This document shows positions 60,717 through 64,000 of a stretch of 64,000 nucleotides of DNA, piece after piece; the first letter of the stretch is position 1, and the number at the start of each line of letters is the position of its first letter. The notes under the pieces were generated by a model. It was not told the DNA's origin, made no database searches, and was given only the letters and a program-made list of their open reading frames with translations. This stretch comes from Saprospiraceae bacterium (lineage in GTDB: Bacteria; Bacteroidota; Bacteroidia; Chitinophagales; Saprospiraceae). The stretch spans positions 23,658 to 87,657 of the forward strand of contig JAHDGU010000015.1 of assembly GCA_020627535.1 (NCBI GenBank), read 5' to 3'. The position numbers and the translations under genes are program-made.

Positions 60717-62711
60717 ATGAAACTAGAGAATAAAGTCCCGGCAGGTGATCTCGCAGAGAAATGGACGCAATATAGGTCCACGATGAACCTCGTCGCGCCC
60801 AATAACAAAAGAAGAATTGAAGTCATTGTCGTAGGAACTGGTCTAGCAGGTGCTGCGGCAGCAGCGACACTGGGTGAACTTGGCTACAAGGTCAAGTGCT
60901 TTACCTTTCATGACAGTCCACGCAGAGCGCACAGTATTGCTGCGCAGGGTGGTATCAATGCCGCTAAAAACTATCAAAATGATGGTGACAGTGTCTACCG
61001 GCTGTTTTATGATACGATCAAGGGTGGAGATTATCGTAGTCGAGAGGCCAATGTTCATAGACTCGCAGAAGTAAGTCGCAACATTATCGATCAGTGCGTA
61101 GCCCAGGGCGTGCCATTCGCCAGAGAGTACGGCGGTCTCTTAGCCAATAGATCATTTGGTGGAGTGCAAGTGTCAAGGACATTCTACGCTAGAGGCCAGA
61201 CTGGTCAACAGCTGCTGATAGGTGCATACCAAGCACTCAGTCGCCAGATCTCCAATGGCTCAGTACAGATGTACAATCGTCATGAGATGCTTGATCTGGT
61301 CAAGGTTGATGGTAAAGCGAGAGGAATCATAGCGAGGAATCTTGTCACAGGAAAGCTTGAAAGATTTGCAGCACACTGCGTAGTGCTAGCCACTGGAGGC
61401 TATGGTAATGTCTACTATCTCAGTACCAATGCCATGAATAGCAATGTCTCCGCCGCGTGGAAGGCAGTCAAGAGAGGTGCTCTGATGGCCAATCCGTGCT
61501 ACGTACAGATTCACCCTACGTGTATTCCAGAATCTGGAGAATATCAGTCCAAACTGACCCTCATGTCTGAGAGCCTCAGAAATGATGGCCGTGTCTGGGT
61601 GCCTAAGAAGGTCGAAGATGCTGAGGCGATCAGAGAAGGTCGCAAGACGGGAGTGGATATACCAGAAGAGGACAGAGACTATTATCTCGAGAGACGATAT
61701 CCTGCATTTGGAAACCTCGTGCCTCGTGATGTCGCATCACGTGCGGCAAAAATCGAGTGCGATGCCGGGAAAGGAATCGTGAAGACGGGAAGAGGTGTCT
61801 ATCTAGACTTCCATGCAGCATTTGAACGCTATGGAGCTTCCAAGGCGACATCACTCAACATTAGCAACCCGAGCCAAGAAAAGATCCTGGAACTCGGTCG
61901 AGAAGTTGTCAAAGAAAAGTACGGCAATCTCTTCCAGATGTATGAAAAGATCACTGGCGAGAATCCATATCGAATGCCGATGAAGATCTATCCAGCCGTG
62001 CACTACACCATGGGTGGTTTGTGGGTAGACTACAATCTCGAAACCAATGTACCTGGTCTCTTCGCACTCGGTGAGGCGAACTTCTCAGATCATGGCGCGA
62101 ATCGCCTAGGAGCTTCTGCCTTGATGCAAGGCCTGGCTGATGGGTACTTCGTGATACCCTACACTATAGGGCAGTTTCTTGCAGACGAAATCCGTACACC
62201 GATGATCAGCACAGATTTGCCAGAGTTTGAAAAAGCAGAAAGCGACACCAGAGCGAATCTACAAAGACTCAAAGAGGTCAACGGCTCCCAGAGTGTTGAG
62301 AGCTTCCACCGCAGACTTGGTCGTATCATGTGGGAGTACTGCGGTATGAGCAGAAGCGAAAGCGGACTGGCCAAAGCCCTACAAATGGTCAAGGAGCTCA
62401 GAGAAGAGTTTTGGAACGACGTCTTCGTACCTGGTGACCTAGATGATTTCAATCCAGAACTAGAAAAAGCCAATCGTGTGGCTGACTTCCTAGAGATGGG
62501 TGAAGTGATGATCAGAGATGCCATGGCCAGAGACGAAAGCTGCGGTGGACACTTCCGCGAAGAATACGCAACAGAAGATGGAGAAGCACTCAGAAGGGAC
62601 AAAGAATATGCCTACGTGGCGGCTTGGTCATGGAATGAGGGGAATCCAGAAGTACATAAAGAAGATTTGGCATTTGAGAATGTGGAGTTAAAGACGAGGA
62701 GTTATAAGTGA
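60717..62711 (+). CDS. sdhA: Succinate dehydrogenase/fumarate reductase flavoprotein subunit
   Basis: FAD-containing catalytic subunit: oxidises succinate to fumarate. 664 residues. FAD loop [17 protein letters not shown] near 38-54; [14 protein letters not shown] carries the His for covalent FAD attachment; active-site segments [17 protein letters not shown] and [12 protein letters not shown]-terminal FAD-domain [16 protein letters not shown]. The tail continues to a helical domain. sdhB should follow directly, but an inserted gene lies between. Confidence 0.95.
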   Translation: MKLENKVPAGDLAEKWTQYRSTMNLVAPNNKRRIEVIVVGTGLAGAAAAATLGELGYKVKCFTFHDSPRRAHSIAAQGGINAAKNYQNDGDSVYRLFYDTIKGGDYRSREANVHRLAEVSRNIIDQCVAQGVPFAREYGGLLANRSFGGVQVSRTFYARGQTGQQLLIGAYQALSRQISNGSVQMYNRHEMLDLVKVDGKARGIIARNLVTGKLERFAAHCVVLATGGYGNVYYLSTNAMNSNVSAAWKAVKRGALMANPCYVQIHPTCIPESGEYQSKLTLMSESLRNDGRVWVPKKVEDAEAIREGRKTGVDIPEEDRDYYLERRYPAFGNLVPRDVASRAAKIECDAGKGIVKTGRGVYLDFHAAFERYGASKATSLNISNPSQEKILELGREVVKEKYGNLFQMYEKITGENPYRMPMKIYPAVHYTMGGLWVDYNLETNVPGLFALGEANFSDHGANRLGASALMQGLADGYFVIPYTIGQFLADEIRTPMISTDLPEFEKAESDTRANLQRLKEVNGSQSVESFHRRLGRIMWEYCGMSRSESGLAKALQMVKELREEFWNDVFVPGDLDDFNPELEKANRVADFLEMGEVMIRDAMARDESCGGHFREEYATEDGEALRRDKEYAYVAAWSWNEGNPEVHKEDLAFENVELKTRSYK

Positions 62712-62716
62712 TCGAA

Positions 62717-62745
62717 GAACGTGGAACGGAAACCGTGAACCGTGA
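62717..62745 (+). repeat. Left inverted repeat of the inserted four-helix-bundle gene
   Basis: 29 bases (GAACGTGGAACGG...CCGTGAACCGTGA), 5 bases after sdhA stop; pairs with the right copy at about 24 positions. Contains two copies of a CCGTGA word. Confidence 0.6.
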
Positions 62746-62766
62746 TACTCACACTAACAAACTGCT

Positions 62767-63123
62767 ATGATGGACTACAAAGACTTAGATGCCTGGAAAA
62801 AGGCCTGTCTTCTTTGTCAAAAAGTGGTTAAAACATTGAAATCTGTAGAAGTACAGAATCGAGTTCTTGCTAATCAGCTCTACAAATCTGCGATATCTGT
62901 CCCTTCGAATATTGCTGAAGGAATGGGGCGTCAGTACGCGAAGGAGAAGATTCACTTTTTGCATATAGCTAGAGGATCTTCTTATGAGCTAGAAACTCAG
63001 CTTCTTATTGCTGATCGTTGTGGTATTGCTCGTTTCAGTGTTGAAACGCAAGAATTGATGAAAGATGTGCAGATGTTAATACAAGGATGGATAAGGCACT
63101 TGAAAAGAGAAAGTCATAAATAA
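62767..63123 (+). CDS. Four-helix-bundle protein of the 23S rRNA intervening-sequence family, inserted in sdh operon
   Basis: 118 residues of the S23/IVP four-helix family: YKDLDAWKKACLLCQKVV, LANQLYKSAISVPSNIAEGMGRQ (the family hallmark SxPxNIAEG), and ARGSSYELETQLLIADRCG. Family members were first found in intervening sequences of 23S rRNA genes and later scattered as single genes; molecular role not settled. It lies between sdhA and sdhB inside a block of about 435 bases bordered by inverted repeats, so it seems to have been inserted as a unit. Confidence 0.88.
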   Translation: MMDYKDLDAWKKACLLCQKVVKTLKSVEVQNRVLANQLYKSAISVPSNIAEGMGRQYAKEKIHFLHIARGSSYELETQLLIADRCGIARFSVETQELMKDVQMLIQGWIRHLKRESHK

Positions 63124-63124
63124 A

Positions 63125-63151
63125 CACGTTCAACGGTTTCGGTTCACGGTC
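63125..63151 (-). repeat. Right inverted repeat of the inserted gene
   Basis: 27 bases, reverse complement of the left repeat apart from small differences; starts 2 bases after the stop of the four-helix gene. Confidence 0.6.
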
Positions 63152-63189
63152 ATCGGGCCTAACAGAAATGCGAACTCAATATTTGGTCA

Positions 63190-63942
63190 ATGAAACTAAC
63201 GCTCAAAATCTGGAGACAAAAATCCGCTAACGCAAAAGGCGGTTTCGAAACGTATCAAGTACAGGCAGAGCCAGATATGTCTTTCTTGGAGATGCTCGAT
63301 GTGCTCAATGAGCAACTCGTGGCAGAGAAGAAGGAACCCATAGCATTTGCCCATGACTGTCGTGAAGGAATCTGTGGCACTTGTAATCTCGTAATAGACG
63401 GTCGCCCACATGGCCCACAAAAAGGTACGACGACTTGCCAGTTGCACATGAGACACTACAAGGATGGAGAGACCATCGTCATTGAGCCATTCAGAGCTAG
63501 TGCATTTCCGGTCATCAGAGACCTCGTCGTGGATAGATCATCTTTTGACAATATCATCCAAGCTGGTGGATACATTTCCGTCAATACGGGACAAGCAGTC
63601 GATGGCAATGCGATTCCTATAGAAAAGGAGCAAGCGAGTAAGGCATTCGATGCCGCCACTTGTATAGGTTGCGGTGCATGTGTCGCTGCATGTCCCAATG
63701 GTTCTGCCATGCTCTTCACGAGTGCCAAGGTCTCGCATCTGGCTCTTTTACCGCAAGGCGAGGTCGAGAGCAAGAAACGTGTCTATGAAATGGTCAATCA
63801 GATGGATACTGAGGGATTTGGTCAGTGCAGCAATGTAGGTGCATGTGAAGCAGAATGTCCCAAGGAAATCTCAATAGACAATATCGCCAGACTCAATCGA
63901 CTCTACTTCGGTAGTGTATTCGGCTCGGACCAAGGGAAATAA
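63190..63942 (+). CDS. sdhB: Succinate dehydrogenase/fumarate reductase iron-sulfur subunit
   Basis: Carries electrons from SdhA to SdhC through three Fe-S clusters. 250 residues. [2Fe-2S] motif [15 protein letters not shown] plus a later Cys in TTTCQLH; [4Fe-4S] motif [15 protein letters not shown]; third-cluster motif [12 protein letters not shown]. Intact although the gene is now separated from sdhA by the inserted block. Confidence 0.95.
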   Translation: MKLTLKIWRQKSANAKGGFETYQVQAEPDMSFLEMLDVLNEQLVAEKKEPIAFAHDCREGICGTCNLVIDGRPHGPQKGTTTCQLHMRHYKDGETIVIEPFRASAFPVIRDLVVDRSSFDNIIQAGGYISVNTGQAVDGNAIPIEKEQASKAFDAATCIGCGACVAACPNGSAMLFTSAKVSHLALLPQGEVESKKRVYEMVNQMDTEGFGQCSNVGACEAECPKEISIDNIARLNRLYFGSVFGSDQGK

Positions 63943-63945
63943 TTT

Positions 63946-64000
63946 CCGTAGACCGTAGACCGTAGACCGTAGACCGTAGACCGTAGACCGTAGACCGTAG
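63946..64000 (+). repeat. Tandem heptamer CCGTAGA array, cut by the window end
   Basis: Seven full copies and six more bases of CCGTAGA, starting 3 bases after the sdhB stop and continuing past the edge. The unit resembles the CCGTGAA words in the inverted repeats around the four-helix gene. Confidence 0.8.

Noticed and set aside
63946..64000. CRISPR array
   Set aside because: Units are 7 bases, contiguous and without spacers.

Overview
The window looks like chromosomal DNA of a gliding, type IX secretion (T9SS) member of the Bacteroidota, most likely in or near the Saprospiria. Three things support this. Several proteins end in T9SS sorting domains (the M4 peptidase at the left edge, 3157-3921, 51266-51592) or in gliding-associated C-terminal domains (26944-31941, 33885-36467). 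Upstream regions carry TAnnTTTG-type promoter boxes. The housekeeping genes (archaeal-type ProRS, long Prc protease, YidC, menaquinone-type SdhCAB) are of the usual Bacteroidota form. The phylum is secure; the class is inference.

Layout. 1-12.3 kb: surface and envelope genes (M4 peptidase, broken lipoprotein, RluE, outer-membrane barrel, glucosaminidase/LysM, DUF937, TPR lipoprotein, FadL-like barrel, Ser/Arg-rich surface protein). 12.4-14.7 kb: proS and a lipoprotein. 14.7-23.2 kb: a low-oxygen island. It holds CBS proteins, a two-TM K+ channel, a histidine kinase whose PAS domain keeps the FixL heme His and O2-contacting Arg, a response regulator that is also a Crp/Fnr factor, a universal stress protein, and the accessory genes of cbb3 oxidase (ccoI, ccoG, ccoH, safE-like). 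Three near-perfect FixK/FNR boxes precede these genes. The catalytic cbb3 genes are missing: ccoI runs directly into the last part of ccoG, and ccoI also has an in-frame stop. 23.2-36.5 kb: PagL-like barrel, cNMP/CBS/nucleotidyltransferase protein with overlapping exonuclease, a 1665-residue repeat adhesin, OmpA lipoprotein, acetyltransferase and a lamin-tail surface protein. 36.6-45.4 kb: asd, coiled-coil proteins, RDD, yidC, gpsA, DUF2130. 45.4-60 kb: DinB-like protein, recO, glycosyltransferase, prc, nadE, dnaX, a Crp regulator, pyrD, rnr. 60-64 kb: sdhCAB, interrupted by a four-helix-bundle gene flanked by inverted repeats, then heptamer repeats running off the window.

How the genes work together. 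The clearest system is oxygen control: FixL-like kinase to a fused FixJ/FixK-type regulator to FixK boxes in front of the kinase operon, the stress-protein/cco operon and the CBS/channel genes. A second theme crosses gene boundaries: at least 14 short hairpin words of the form stem-TTTC-stem'-AAA(A) are scattered on both strands, in coding and non-coding DNA and in different reading frames, with stems that differ but stay complementary. Chance would give about 0.1. A third point is an A9 run in dnaX at the end of domain III, where a shift in either direction stops within a few codons, as expected for slippage that makes a gamma subunit.

I found no tRNA, rRNA, CRISPR array or insertion sequence.
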